The position numbers and the translations under genes were made by a program. Under the pieces are notes generated by a model that was not told where the DNA came from, made no database searches, and was given only the letters and a program-made list of their open reading frames with translations. Positions 1 through 7,455 of a stretch of 11,735 bases of DNA are shown here, one piece after another (within the stretch, counting starts at the first letter, position 1; each line of letters opens with the position of its first letter). The stretch is from JBCBST01 sp039819115 (lineage in GTDB: Bacteria; Bacteroidota; Rhodothermia; Balneolales; Balneolaceae), in NCBI GenBank assembly GCA_039819115.1, contig JBCBST010000102.1, forward strand, positions 1 through 11,735, in the 5' to 3' direction.

Positions 1-1633
1 ATCCAATGGGAGTCGCAAAACTGGCCGATGCCGCCATAATCATAACAATGGCAAAGGGCACAAAATCAATCCCTAGTTCAGATGCTAGCGAAAAAGCGAA
101 AGGAAACATAAGAACAGCAGCAGCAGTATTAGTTATCATTTCTGTTAGCAACCAGGTACACAAGTACACGATGCCCAGCAAGAAGTAAGGATTATCGTTT
201 GAGATAGAAAGCATATTCATCGCTATATGCTCCGCAACCCCTGTAAATTGCAACGCTCCACCAAGGCCAATAGAGGATGCAATAGCTACCAATACTCTCC
301 AGTCGATGCTTTCCAATGCCGTCGAATAGCGAAACACACGAGTAGCCAATAGTGCTCCTCCTGCAAGCAATGCTGCCTTGAACATCGACAATATTCCTGA
401 TGCAGCCAGTCCAACCATGCCCAATAAGATCAAAACGGCAATCATTGATTTCGAAGATTCCTTATTTGCTAAACCCGATAAGGAACTAATCAAATAAAAC
501 TCGCTGGAATATCGATAACGGCGATCAAAGTTAGCTGATGCTTCGATTAATAAGGTATCGCCCGCCTTAAGTGTAATATTACCAACCTTCTCTCTTACGC
601 GTTCTCCGCTTCTGGAAACGGCAAGCACAACGGCATTAAACCGATTTCTGAATGCTCCCTCCTTTATTGTCCTACCAACTATGGAATTAGAAGATGACAC
701 CACAGCTTCAAACAATTTACGTTCTCGTTTAGGAGAGTTCAATTTAAATACCTGTGTATTAGCCGGTTGTAACCCCGGAATTTGTTGCAAATCAACAATA
801 GAATCTACAATTCCCGCAAAAATCAATCGATCTCCACTTTTCAAGGTAAAATCAGGGCTTATCGCGGGAAAGCTAACCTCTCCCCGCACCACTTCAACAA
901 GAAACAGGCCAGGCAATTGCCGCAATCCCGCTTTTTCGACCGTTTGGCCATCTAAGGGGCCATTTACTTCCATTTCTATGGTATACTCTTTAGGGTCTTT
1001 GAAAGAGTCAAAACCTGATCCCCTATTGGGCAGGAGTATATTTCCAAACAGGGTTAAATACAGAAAACCGGCAACGGCGCAAGGAATACCGACTAAGGCC
1101 GGCTCAAATAATCCTAACCCCCGTACAGTAGGTTCTTCCAGGAGTAATCCGTTTACTATCAGGTTGGTACTGGTGCCTATTAAGGTACAAGCCCCACCAA
1201 GAATGGCTGCATAACTTAATGGAATTAAGAGCTTTGAGGCTGGAATATTCATGGTTCTACCCCATCGTTCTATGGCTGGAATGAATGACGCAACAATTGG
1301 GGTGTTATTCATTAACGCACTCATACCCATCACAGGTGCCATAATTCGTGCTATAGCACCGGTAACGGATGTGGTACTGCCTAGAATTCTTTGAGTGAGC
1401 ATGTGAATAGTACCGGTTTCCTTTAAACCCGCAGCTACCACGTACAGTACTCCTACGGTAAGCATACCCTCGTTTGAAAAACCAGAAAGTCCAACTTCAA
1501 TGGGAACGATGCCTAAAATCAGAATAAGCGAGAGCCCTCCGAAAAGAATTAAATCCAGAGAAATAGACGTGCCTATTAACAGGGTCAGACAAAAAACAAG
1601 TATGCCAATAACCGTCCAGCCTTCTAGCGTCAT
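1..1633 (-). CDS. SLC13/DASS-family permease with two RCK_C (TrkA-C) domains, 3' end cut by window edge
   Basis: The frame is open from the ATG at 1633 to the window edge, giving 544 codons without a stop. The protein is an inner-membrane transporter of the SLC13/DASS (ArsB/NhaD superfamily) type. An N-terminal hydrophobic half (about residues 1-205) carries M-N-N-T-P at 108-112 and a G-T-S-T-N motif at 153-157. Two soluble RCK_C-like segments follow at about 218-300 and 306-370 (the second with VVLAVSRSGERV and KAGDTLLIEA). A second hydrophobic half contains T-N-T at 501-503 and ends in SFATPIG at 538-544. The N-N-T and T-N-T triplets sit where characterised DASS carriers have their Ser-Asn-Thr substrate/sodium motifs. 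Relatives are near 590-600 residues, so roughly 50 residues should lie beyond position 1. The start is supported by GAAAGG 9 bases upstream. It lies 30 bases after the HhH-barrel gene, probably in the same operon. The substrate (dicarboxylate, sulfate, other anion) cannot be read from the sequence. Confidence 0.93.
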   Translation of the reverse strand, partial: MTLEGWTVIGILVFCLTLLIGTSISLDLILFGGLSLILILGIVPIEVGLSGFSNEGMLTVGVLYVVAAGLKETGTIHMLTQRILGSTTSVTGAIARIMAPVMGMSALMNNTPIVASFIPAIERWGRTMNIPASKLLIPLSYAAILGGACTLIGTSTNLIVNGLLLEEPTVRGLGLFEPALVGIPCAVAGFLYLTLFGNILLPNRGSGFDSFKDPKEYTIEMEVNGPLDGQTVEKAGLRQLPGLFLVEVVRGEVSFPAISPDFTLKSGDRLIFAGIVDSIVDLQQIPGLQPANTQVFKLNSPKRERKLFEAVVSSSNSIVGRTIKEGAFRNRFNAVVLAVSRSGERVREKVGNITLKAGDTLLIEASANFDRRYRYSSEFYLISSLSGLANKESSKSMIAVLILLGMVGLAASGILSMFKAALLAGGALLATRVFRYSTALESIDWRVLVAIASSIGLGGALQFTGVAEHIAMNMLSISNDNPYFLLGIVYLCTWLLTEMITNTAAAVLMFPFAFSLASELGIDFVPFAIVMIMAASASFATPIG

Positions 1634-1642
1634 TCGGATTTA

Positions 1643-1648
1643 CCTTTC
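1643..1648 (-). promoter_or_regulatory. Shine-Dalgarno site of the SLC13 permease gene
   Basis: On the minus strand the sequence GAAAGG sits 9 bases before the ATG at 1633, a standard position for a ribosome binding site. It stands out because none of the other genes in the window has a convincing purine-rich site. It fixes the start codon and suggests the permease is translated independently of the gene upstream. Confidence 0.6.
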
Positions 1649-1663
1649 GGCGTACGAAGGTTT

Positions 1664-3697
1664 TCAAAACCTAAGCCGGGCCTGCAGACCGATACTATTC
1701 CGTACGTTACCTTGAATTGTGTTAAGCCCACTACTAATGGTTTGAAGATTCTCATATACGGTTACTCCGTATTTGAGCCAAAAGTCAAGATATGGAAGTG
1801 GTGTGTATTTTACGAGGAGATATGACCGCTGGCCACTATTAAACAATGCCGTGTTTGTAAGTACAAAAAGCAGATCATTTTCAAACTGATATACCCTTGT
1901 ACTGAAACTGTCGGTATCGAAAACCGAAATTCTTGCGTCAATCTGCATTTTTGCATGTAATTGAAGCCGAATATCCTGGTACATAAGAAGGCCTTTCTCC
2001 CATTGTTGACCCGCTTCTCTATTTCGAACGAGTTCAAATCGTGAGCGCAAGCGTAGGTTTGGGTGCACCTGAAACTCTAAATGAGTGCGGGCGCTAAACC
2101 TGCTGTCTTGACCTAGTTGTCGGGCAAAAGTTCCTGTACTTACCTCACGTTCAAATTCCTCTTCTTTACGTTCGTTTCGAATAAGCACATATCCAGATAG
2201 TTTGGGTGTAAAACGAACTTCAACCAAGCCCAATACATCGAACCCCTGCGTAGGCTGATGGGCACCAAAACGCGCATCCGGAAAACGATACTGATCAATA
2301 TATGTACTTAATGAAAGCCTTGAAGTGAGGCGGTGTTTTAGCCCTGCATATAACCCAACTTCATTACCCGGACTACCAGAGGCTTCTCCAAATCCATCCC
2401 CCAAAAAAGAATGGAAATCAGAAGCATAATTCCGGTACGAGAGCGTCCATTGAGTAAGCGCTCCAGACGAAGCCTTTAACCCGGCAATCCCGCCATAAGC
2501 TCCCTGGCCCGTTCGTCCTATCTCACCAAATACCAACACAGAATGAACCATGCCTCGATAGTCGATTCCCCATGCTGTTTGTTCTTGCCCATTGAACGTA
2601 TTACGTCTTGAACCTGCTATAAACGTACTGAATTGATTGTAATACCCGGTTACTCCAATAATCCCCGTATGGGTAGTATACCGTATGCGTCCTCCTGTTA
2701 CCATTTGATTCATGTTATTGCGCCGTTCATTCTCATTTGGTGTACGATGCAATCCACTGGTGCTGGGAAAACGGGTGGTATCTTCAGCAATCACTGACGC
2801 TGTTCTGGGCCGGGATGAGAAAAAGCCAGTCACCTCGATCTCATCACCAAACGTGGCTGCAATTCCTCTAAAAAAATTGGTTTCCTGAGCGGATGAATAT
2901 GGACGCACCCCGCGTTCACTTCTGTTTACCCCTCCGGTTACATCGCGACTTTTTCCTATTGCACCTCCTGCCCATAGCACCATACCCTGACCAAAACTCA
3001 GACTGTAATCGCCGATAACGAGCGACTTGAGCCGACCGTTATTATGTAGCGCAATATGACCTGAGTTAAAATCAAAATCGTTAATACCTCTAAGTTGCTC
3101 ACCAGCGTCTTTTTCCTGAGTCATATTAATCTGGAGATGATCACTCCTGTATTGAACGCGTTGGTAATACTTAAACCGGCTACCGAGATAACCACCCGCA
3201 GTATCTGGTATTTGACCCCCCCTTTGGGACTGTAACTCGGTCTGATACCGGGATATGACTTGAACATTACCGTTATGGGTCCAATAACCAGGTCTGATAT
3301 ACCAATCGGAAAACCGTTCCGCCCCGGAACTAACCGTTATATAGGGTTTAATTCGTCGTAATGTGACCTTTCCAATCCCACCTACATTGATAAGTTCATC
3401 GACTGTTTCGAAAGGTGTTTCTTCCCGACGATCTATCATTGCCCATGCAATGTTCAGGTTTATCCCCGGTATTTGTATCAGGTCTTCTAATGATGCCCGA
3501 TTTATGTTTACCGGTTTTGATGACAGGTCTTCCAGAAACTGGGTAAACTGTTCACCAGTTGCACCCGTCACTTCCGTATCCAGCTCTTCGAATACCTGTT
3601 CCAGTTGGTTTTCCAACGCTATTTTAGCCGTATCAACTTGAGCGCATAATGAACAGGGCAAAAAAAGTACAAACAGGAAAAGCATCTGGTGCATCAT
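1664..3697 (-). CDS. Exported ComEA-like helix-hairpin-helix protein with C-terminal outer-membrane beta-barrel
   Basis: The 677-residue protein starts with a hydrophobic signal peptide (about 1-19, likely cleaved before Q20 in L-C-A-Q). Residues 63-121 form a tandem helix-hairpin-helix domain of the ComEA type: VNINRASLEDL at 63-73, hairpin IQIPGI at 74-79, and a second hairpin NVGGIGK at 104-110. From about residue 130 to the end the sequence is rich in alternating polar/hydrophobic strands with many Tyr, Arg and Gly, and it ends in QARLRF with a terminal Phe, as expected of an outer-membrane beta-barrel. The hairpin domain in ComEA binds double-stranded DNA non-specifically, so an envelope role in DNA binding or uptake is possible, but this is inference. 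Proteins with this layout occur in Bacteroidota relatives without an assigned function, to my knowledge. The start overlaps the stop of the PorV/PorQ-like gene by 4 bases (ATGA), and no ribosome binding site is visible, which points to translational coupling. Confidence 0.87.
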   Translation of the reverse strand: MMHQMLFLFVLFLPCSLCAQVDTAKIALENQLEQVFEELDTEVTGATGEQFTQFLEDLSSKPVNINRASLEDLIQIPGINLNIAWAMIDRREETPFETVDELINVGGIGKVTLRRIKPYITVSSGAERFSDWYIRPGYWTHNGNVQVISRYQTELQSQRGGQIPDTAGGYLGSRFKYYQRVQYRSDHLQINMTQEKDAGEQLRGINDFDFNSGHIALHNNGRLKSLVIGDYSLSFGQGMVLWAGGAIGKSRDVTGGVNRSERGVRPYSSAQETNFFRGIAATFGDEIEVTGFFSSRPRTASVIAEDTTRFPSTSGLHRTPNENERRNNMNQMVTGGRIRYTTHTGIIGVTGYYNQFSTFIAGSRRNTFNGQEQTAWGIDYRGMVHSVLVFGEIGRTGQGAYGGIAGLKASSGALTQWTLSYRNYASDFHSFLGDGFGEASGSPGNEVGLYAGLKHRLTSRLSLSTYIDQYRFPDARFGAHQPTQGFDVLGLVEVRFTPKLSGYVLIRNERKEEEFEREVSTGTFARQLGQDSRFSARTHLEFQVHPNLRLRSRFELVRNREAGQQWEKGLLMYQDIRLQLHAKMQIDARISVFDTDSFSTRVYQFENDLLFVLTNTALFNSGQRSYLLVKYTPLPYLDFWLKYGVTVYENLQTISSGLNTIQGNVRNSIGLQARLRF

Positions 3698-4533
3698 CGA
3701 TTCACGAATGCAGAAAAATCAATTCCCGGACTTAATCCCAGGAGTTCTTCTTCGTGTCGTTGCAGACCTATGTTAAAAGCCCACCGTTTGGTCTGATATC
3801 CTATACCAAATGCATAGGTTAAGGGTTCGGTGGTAACACCTATGCGTGCGTGTAATACATTCAGAATGTCAAGCTCTATCCCGCCGCGATAAGACATCGG
3901 AAAGCGGGTGTCCTTAATCATATCGAGCGCAAATAATGCGTTCTCATCAAGCCGATAGGTCAACCCCAAACTTAAACTACGGGGCAAATCCTCATGGTAG
4001 GCAGCAAAGCGGTATTGAGGCTGATTTATGTTAACAGCTATTGCTCCTAACCAAAGCCCTTCCGTCAAGGGCGCGGCTATCCCAAGATCAACTCCTGTTG
4101 CGCCTCCAGCCCCATAGTCTCCACCAAACGAAATGTGCGTGTAATTCACGATCACCCCCATCTTGACGTTTCTTATTTCGTTTTGGTAACCTGCCCTTAT
4201 TCTTGTTTCATTGAATAGCTCATCACCAAATCGATGAAACCCCACCGCTCCCGTTCCAAGTTTTGTAATGAATGCACTCGTTGCCGAAACATCGGTCAAT
4301 GCTGTAATCCCGTAATTGCGAATACTGTAAAACCCCAGTGAAACCCCATCGCTGTGCAATAGCGCCGGGTTTCCAAAAACCGACCATTGCCCATTCGGTA
4401 AGGCAGATACTGCCTGTCCAAGGCTTAAGGCCCGTGACCCCATCGGTAGTTGAGCTTTAAGTTGGAAAGAAAAATACAGGGTCAGTGCTACACACAAAGA
4501 AATTTTATATCCGTCAGCACGTATTCGTATCAT
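3694..4533 (-). CDS. PorV/PorQ-like outer-membrane beta-barrel protein
   Basis: The 279-residue protein has an N-terminal signal peptide (hydrophobic core ISLCVALTLYFSFQ at 11-24, likely cleavage before Q28 in L-K-A-Q). Residues 31-58 (starting MGSRALSLGQAVSAL and ending VFGNPALL) match the opening of the PorV/PorQ family, a FadL-like barrel group in which a G-ARALSLGGA segment precedes an N-P-A/G motif. The rest shows repeated amphipathic strands (for example RIRAGYQNEI, GVIVNYTHISFGG, HARIGVTTEPLTYAFGIGYQ). PorV and PorQ are outer-membrane parts of type IX secretion, but many proteins of this superfamily are not tied to that system. It is the first gene of the minus-strand block, overlaps the HhH-barrel gene by 4 bases, and lies 20 bases from the divergent DUF4835/PorD gene. 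No Shine-Dalgarno sequence precedes the ATG. Confidence 0.78.
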   Translation of the reverse strand: MIRIRADGYKISLCVALTLYFSFQLKAQLPMGSRALSLGQAVSALPNGQWSVFGNPALLHSDGVSLGFYSIRNYGITALTDVSATSAFITKLGTGAVGFHRFGDELFNETRIRAGYQNEIRNVKMGVIVNYTHISFGGDYGAGGATGVDLGIAAPLTEGLWLGAIAVNINQPQYRFAAYHEDLPRSLSLGLTYRLDENALFALDMIKDTRFPMSYRGGIELDILNVLHARIGVTTEPLTYAFGIGYQTKRWAFNIGLQRHEEELLGLSPGIDFSAFVNR

Positions 4534-4553
4534 GTGTTATAAGTTAGATAAAT
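4534..4553. promoter_or_regulatory. Minimal divergent intergenic region between PorV/PorQ-like gene and DUF4835 gene
   Basis: Only 20 bases separate the two start codons, which point away from each other. The gap is AT-rich and has no Shine-Dalgarno sequence for either gene. It is too short to hold two promoters, so at least part of each promoter must lie inside the opposite coding region. I found no convincing TTTG...TAnnTTTG or sigma-70 pair here. The call as a control region rests on the gene arrangement alone. Confidence 0.4.
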
Positions 4554-5495
4554 ATGACAGATTCGACGCATTTGAATAAAATATGGCGTATTAACGCGCA
4601 AGTATTCATTATATGTTGCAGTGTTTTATGGATGAGCAGTTCCAGCCAGGCGCAGGAGTTTAATTGTGATGTCACCATCGATCAGCAAAACCTGCAGGGA
4701 GATGCATTCCGCTATCTTGAGGCTGAGTTTATCCCAACGGTAAGAGCCTATATCAATGAGTTTCAATGGACGGAGGCTGATATTCTGGAACAGGAACGAA
4801 TTAACTGTCAAATCACAGTAATTTTCACCAGCGGGAACCAATCGAGCTTTGATTTTAATGCACAGGTGAATTTTGTAGTCCGTCGCCCCATTTATGGCAC
4901 CAATTCTGAAACCTCCAGTGTGCTGCTTTCTGATAATACCTGGCAGTTCAGTTTCCCCCAGGGCACCAATTTAATCCACGATGAATTCCAGTTTGATACT
5001 GTCACAGGTTTTCTTGATTTCTATATGCTCACGATCCTAGGTATTGACTTCGATACCTTCTCTGATCGGGGAGGAACGCCCTATTATGAGCGCGCGCAGG
5101 ATATTATGAATCTGGCTCAGTCAAATAATGCGGTCGGCTGGTCCAGAACAGCAAACAACCGTAGAAATCGGTTCACACTGGTTACCAATTTACTTAATCC
5201 GGCATACTATGGGTTCCGAACAGCCATTTATCAGTATCATCGTCTGGGATTAGATAGCTTTGTCCAGGATACCGAAGCATCCAGAACCGCACTGGTTGAA
5301 TCTCTGCGACTTATCCGTGATGCCAAACGACAAACCACCGATGTGTACTTATATGATATCTTCTTCGATACGAAATATCGCGAGATTCCGGCCTTATTTG
5401 ACGGGGCAGAAACCGATCAGCGACTTGAGCTTTATGCCATCCTTCAGGAAGCAGATCAGGGGCATCTTTCGGAATATGAACAATTACAGAACTAA
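4554..5495 (+). CDS. porD: DUF4835 family exported protein, type IX secretion PorD-like
   Basis: The 313-residue protein has a basic N-terminus, a hydrophobic core (about 16-27) and a likely signal peptidase site before Q34 (S-S-S-Q-A-Q), leaving a soluble mature protein of about 280 residues. It follows the DUF4835 pattern as I recall it: EFNCDVTI just after the signal, ERINCQITV in the next strand, VVRRPIYG, then FYMLTILGIDFDTFSDRGG, followed by TPYYERAQDIMNLAQ, GWSRTANNRRNRF, and a C-terminal helical part with YQYHRLGLDSF and FFDTKYREI. Database annotation has linked this family to type IX secretion as PorD; the molecular role is unclear. In many Bacteroidota it sits between coaBC and recN, which is not the case here. 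The divergent neighbour is a PorV/PorQ-like barrel, which fits an envelope or secretion theme. The ATG at 4554 gives a complete signal peptide; the next in-frame ATG at 4632 would remove it. Confidence 0.85.
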   Translation: MTDSTHLNKIWRINAQVFIICCSVLWMSSSSQAQEFNCDVTIDQQNLQGDAFRYLEAEFIPTVRAYINEFQWTEADILEQERINCQITVIFTSGNQSSFDFNAQVNFVVRRPIYGTNSETSSVLLSDNTWQFSFPQGTNLIHDEFQFDTVTGFLDFYMLTILGIDFDTFSDRGGTPYYERAQDIMNLAQSNNAVGWSRTANNRRNRFTLVTNLLNPAYYGFRTAIYQYHRLGLDSFVQDTEASRTALVESLRLIRDAKRQTTDVYLYDIFFDTKYREIPALFDGAETDQRLELYAILQEADQGHLSEYEQLQN

Positions 5496-5576
5496 TTTTT
5501 TCATAGTTCTTTGAGCCTCATTTTGTATATTCACGCACTCAAAAAAGCGGTTCCACGCTAACCTCATCAAGACCTT
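5496..5576 (+). promoter_or_regulatory. Probable promoter-bearing region ahead of the etf-fix cluster
   Basis: This 81-base AT-rich gap precedes the first gene of a four-gene same-strand cluster, so a promoter is expected. TCATTTTG at 5518-5525 matches the Bacteroidota -7 consensus TAnnTTTG at all but one fixed position, but I see no TTG-type element at the right distance upstream. No terminator hairpin for the DUF4835 gene is visible, so read-through from it is possible. Confidence 0.3.
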
Positions 5577-6347
5577 ATGAAGTTTTACGTTTGCATAAAA
5601 ATGGTGCCCGATGTGTACGCACCTTTACAGATTAAAGACGGAGAATTAATCCAGGACGCTGATCGAATGGTGTTAAACGCCTACGATGCCTCTGCCGTAG
5701 AGGAAGCTCTGGTACTTACCGAAAAACACGGAGGAGAGGTTGAAGTCGTTTGTATTGGGCAGGCGAAAGCAGCAGAAACCATTCGTAAGGCATTGGCCAT
5801 GGGTGCACACACGGCTACTCACATTATGACAGATGGAGACCATGTGTTCGATTCCGGTTCATATGCCCATATCCTCTCCAGCTTCCTGAAAGATAAAACT
5901 TTTGATGTGCTTTCTCTGGGAAAACAATCGCAAGACACCGATTCCGGCTTAACAGGGAGTATGGTTGCCCGACACTTAGATTTACCCTACACCACAAACG
6001 CCGTTGGTTTAGACATCGACCGGGAAAACCTGGTTGTAAAACGACAGGGAGATACCGGACAGGAAATGATTGCTTTGCCTCTCCCCTGCGCTGTAACCTG
6101 CTCCAATGATATGAATGAGCCCAGAATTCCGAATCTGAAAGGCATTATGGCATCAAAACGGAAGCCGGTTACCCAGGTAAAATTGGATGAACTAACGCTT
6201 GATGAGTCACTGCTTAACGCTACGACCAAAATCACTTCCTATGAAGAAAAACCGGCCCGACAGGCTGGTAAAAAGTACGAGGGTGAAGCAGAAGATATTG
6301 CAAAACAAGTAGCCGGGTTACTTGACACCCAGGCAAGCGTTCTTTAA
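5577..6347 (+). CDS. etfB: Electron transfer flavoprotein beta subunit (EtfB/FixA)
   Basis: The 256-residue length is normal for the family. Together with EtfA it forms the soluble flavoprotein that takes electrons from acyl-CoA dehydrogenases and similar enzymes and hands them to a membrane ETF:quinone oxidoreductase. Family features are the N-terminal VCIKMVPD (5-12), LNAYDASAVEEAL (33-45, the conserved N-x-x-D near the nucleotide), the loop GKQSQDTDSGLTG (115-127) that lines the AMP or second-FAD pocket, and the ETF-beta signature EPRIPNLKGIMASKRKP (181-197) that docks on EtfA. The pocket loop alone does not let me decide between AMP (simple ETF) and a second FAD (bifurcating ETF). It is the first gene of etfB-etfA-fixC-fixX; etfA starts 61 bases later. 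The ATG at 5577 is the natural start, with no Shine-Dalgarno sequence. Confidence 0.95.
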   Translation: MKFYVCIKMVPDVYAPLQIKDGELIQDADRMVLNAYDASAVEEALVLTEKHGGEVEVVCIGQAKAAETIRKALAMGAHTATHIMTDGDHVFDSGSYAHILSSFLKDKTFDVLSLGKQSQDTDSGLTGSMVARHLDLPYTTNAVGLDIDRENLVVKRQGDTGQEMIALPLPCAVTCSNDMNEPRIPNLKGIMASKRKPVTQVKLDELTLDESLLNATTKITSYEEKPARQAGKKYEGEAEDIAKQVAGLLDTQASVL

Positions 6348-6408
6348 CTCCTTTATCGGTTATCAGTAGATATTCTGATCGTTCTATTTCATTTTATTCG
6401 ACTTACTT

Positions 6409-7386
6409 ATGAGTTCTATTCTTACTTACATCGCCATAACAGAGGGCAAAATAAAACGCTCTTCTCTTGAAGTTCTTTCCCGGGCCAAACAATTAGCCGA
6501 CGCACATAACCTGGGTTGTGAAGCTGTAATTGTGGATGCCAGCGCTTCATCCTATGTAGAGGGAGTCCAGACTTATGGAGCTTCAAAAATACATGTTATT
6601 GAAGATGAGGCATTCGCCAATCATATGAACACGCCTCTGTTAAAAGCATTACATGGCGTGTTTGAATCCGTAAAACCAAGTGTATTTGCCTTTGCATCTA
6701 CAGAAGGGGTAAAAGATATTCTAGGTGCACTGGCTGCCGGTGAACAGGCCGCTGTTATACCTGATGTTGCTTCCTTTGATGTAACCGATGGAGGCGTATC
6801 TGCAAAACGACCGGTTATGGCGGCCAAAGTAATGGCTAATACGGAGGCGAACCATGAGCATGTGTTGGTTTCCGTACGGTCCGGATCCTACGATTTGATT
6901 GAATCTCCGGTACAGGCTGAGACCATAACTCATCCTTTCTCTTTAAATGATGGCGAGCTAAAAGCTACCCTAAGAGAAATCGTAACAGCAACGGGTGACA
7001 CGGTAGATTTAAACGAAGCGGAAGCTATTGTGGCTGCCGGACGCGGAATCAAGGATGAGGAAGGTAAAGCTTTAGTGGCTGAATTAGCCTCTGTTTTGAA
7101 TGCTGGTATTGGAGCTTCCCGTGCACTCACCGAATCTGGTGTATATGATCCATCCCTTCAAATTGGTCAGACTGGAAAAGTTGTCTCACCTCAGCTATAT
7201 ATTGCTGTTGGAATTTCGGGAGCCATTCAGCATGTTGCTGGTATGACGAACAGTAAAGTGATTGTGGCCATCAATAAAGACGCCGACGCTCCTATTTTCG
7301 AAATCGCAGACTACGGTATAGTTGGAGATTTGTACAAGGTACTGCCTCCGTTTATAGAAGAGATAAAGCGCATTAAGGGCAACTAG
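6409..7386 (+). CDS. etfA: Electron transfer flavoprotein alpha subunit (EtfA/FixB)
   Basis: The 325-residue protein carries the FAD that exchanges electrons with partner enzymes. The N-terminal domain (1-190) has the usual alpha/beta fold pattern. The C-terminal FAD domain contains AAGRGIK (209-215), GASRALTESG (235-244, whose Arg238 corresponds to a flavin-contacting Arg), QIGQTGKVVSPQLYIAVGIS (251-270) and GAIQHVAGM (271-279, His275). The ETF-alpha signature is completed by VAINKDADAPIF (286-297) and ADYGIVGD (300-307). All key FAD-site residues appear intact and the length is normal. It follows etfB after 61 bases and precedes fixC by 69 bases. No ribosome binding site is evident, as for most genes in this window. 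Confidence 0.96.
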   Translation: MSSILTYIAITEGKIKRSSLEVLSRAKQLADAHNLGCEAVIVDASASSYVEGVQTYGASKIHVIEDEAFANHMNTPLLKALHGVFESVKPSVFAFASTEGVKDILGALAAGEQAAVIPDVASFDVTDGGVSAKRPVMAAKVMANTEANHEHVLVSVRSGSYDLIESPVQAETITHPFSLNDGELKATLREIVTATGDTVDLNEAEAIVAAGRGIKDEEGKALVAELASVLNAGIGASRALTESGVYDPSLQIGQTGKVVSPQLYIAVGISGAIQHVAGMTNSKVIVAINKDADAPIFEIADYGIVGDLYKVLPPFIEEIKRIKGN

Positions 7387-7455
7387 TACCGCACTGAGTC
7401 CAGGGCATGCGCCATTGGGCCAATCTTTTAAAAGTAAAGGTTCAGAGCTAACGAT

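Noticed and set aside
681..1214. 177-codon plus-strand open frame
   Set aside because: It is antisense to the SLC13 permease, whose minus-strand frame reads through with family motifs. The plus-strand product is of low complexity (Ser, Pro, Arg and Asn rich) with no recognisable domain.
4536..4541. TATAAC on the minus strand as a -10 box for the PorV/PorQ-like gene
   Set aside because: Initiation would fall inside the coding region, after the chosen start codon, and no -35 partner is present.
6362..6379. Inverted repeat ATCAG/CTGAT with an 8-base loop in the etfB-etfA gap
   Set aside because: A 5-base AT-rich stem with no U-tract is too weak to call a terminator or operator.
7414..7424. Palindrome ATTGG-G-CCAAT in the etfA-fixC gap
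   Set aside because: It is perfect but only 5 bases per arm, and no second copy was seen in the other cluster gaps or upstream of etfB; kept only as a weak operator candidate.
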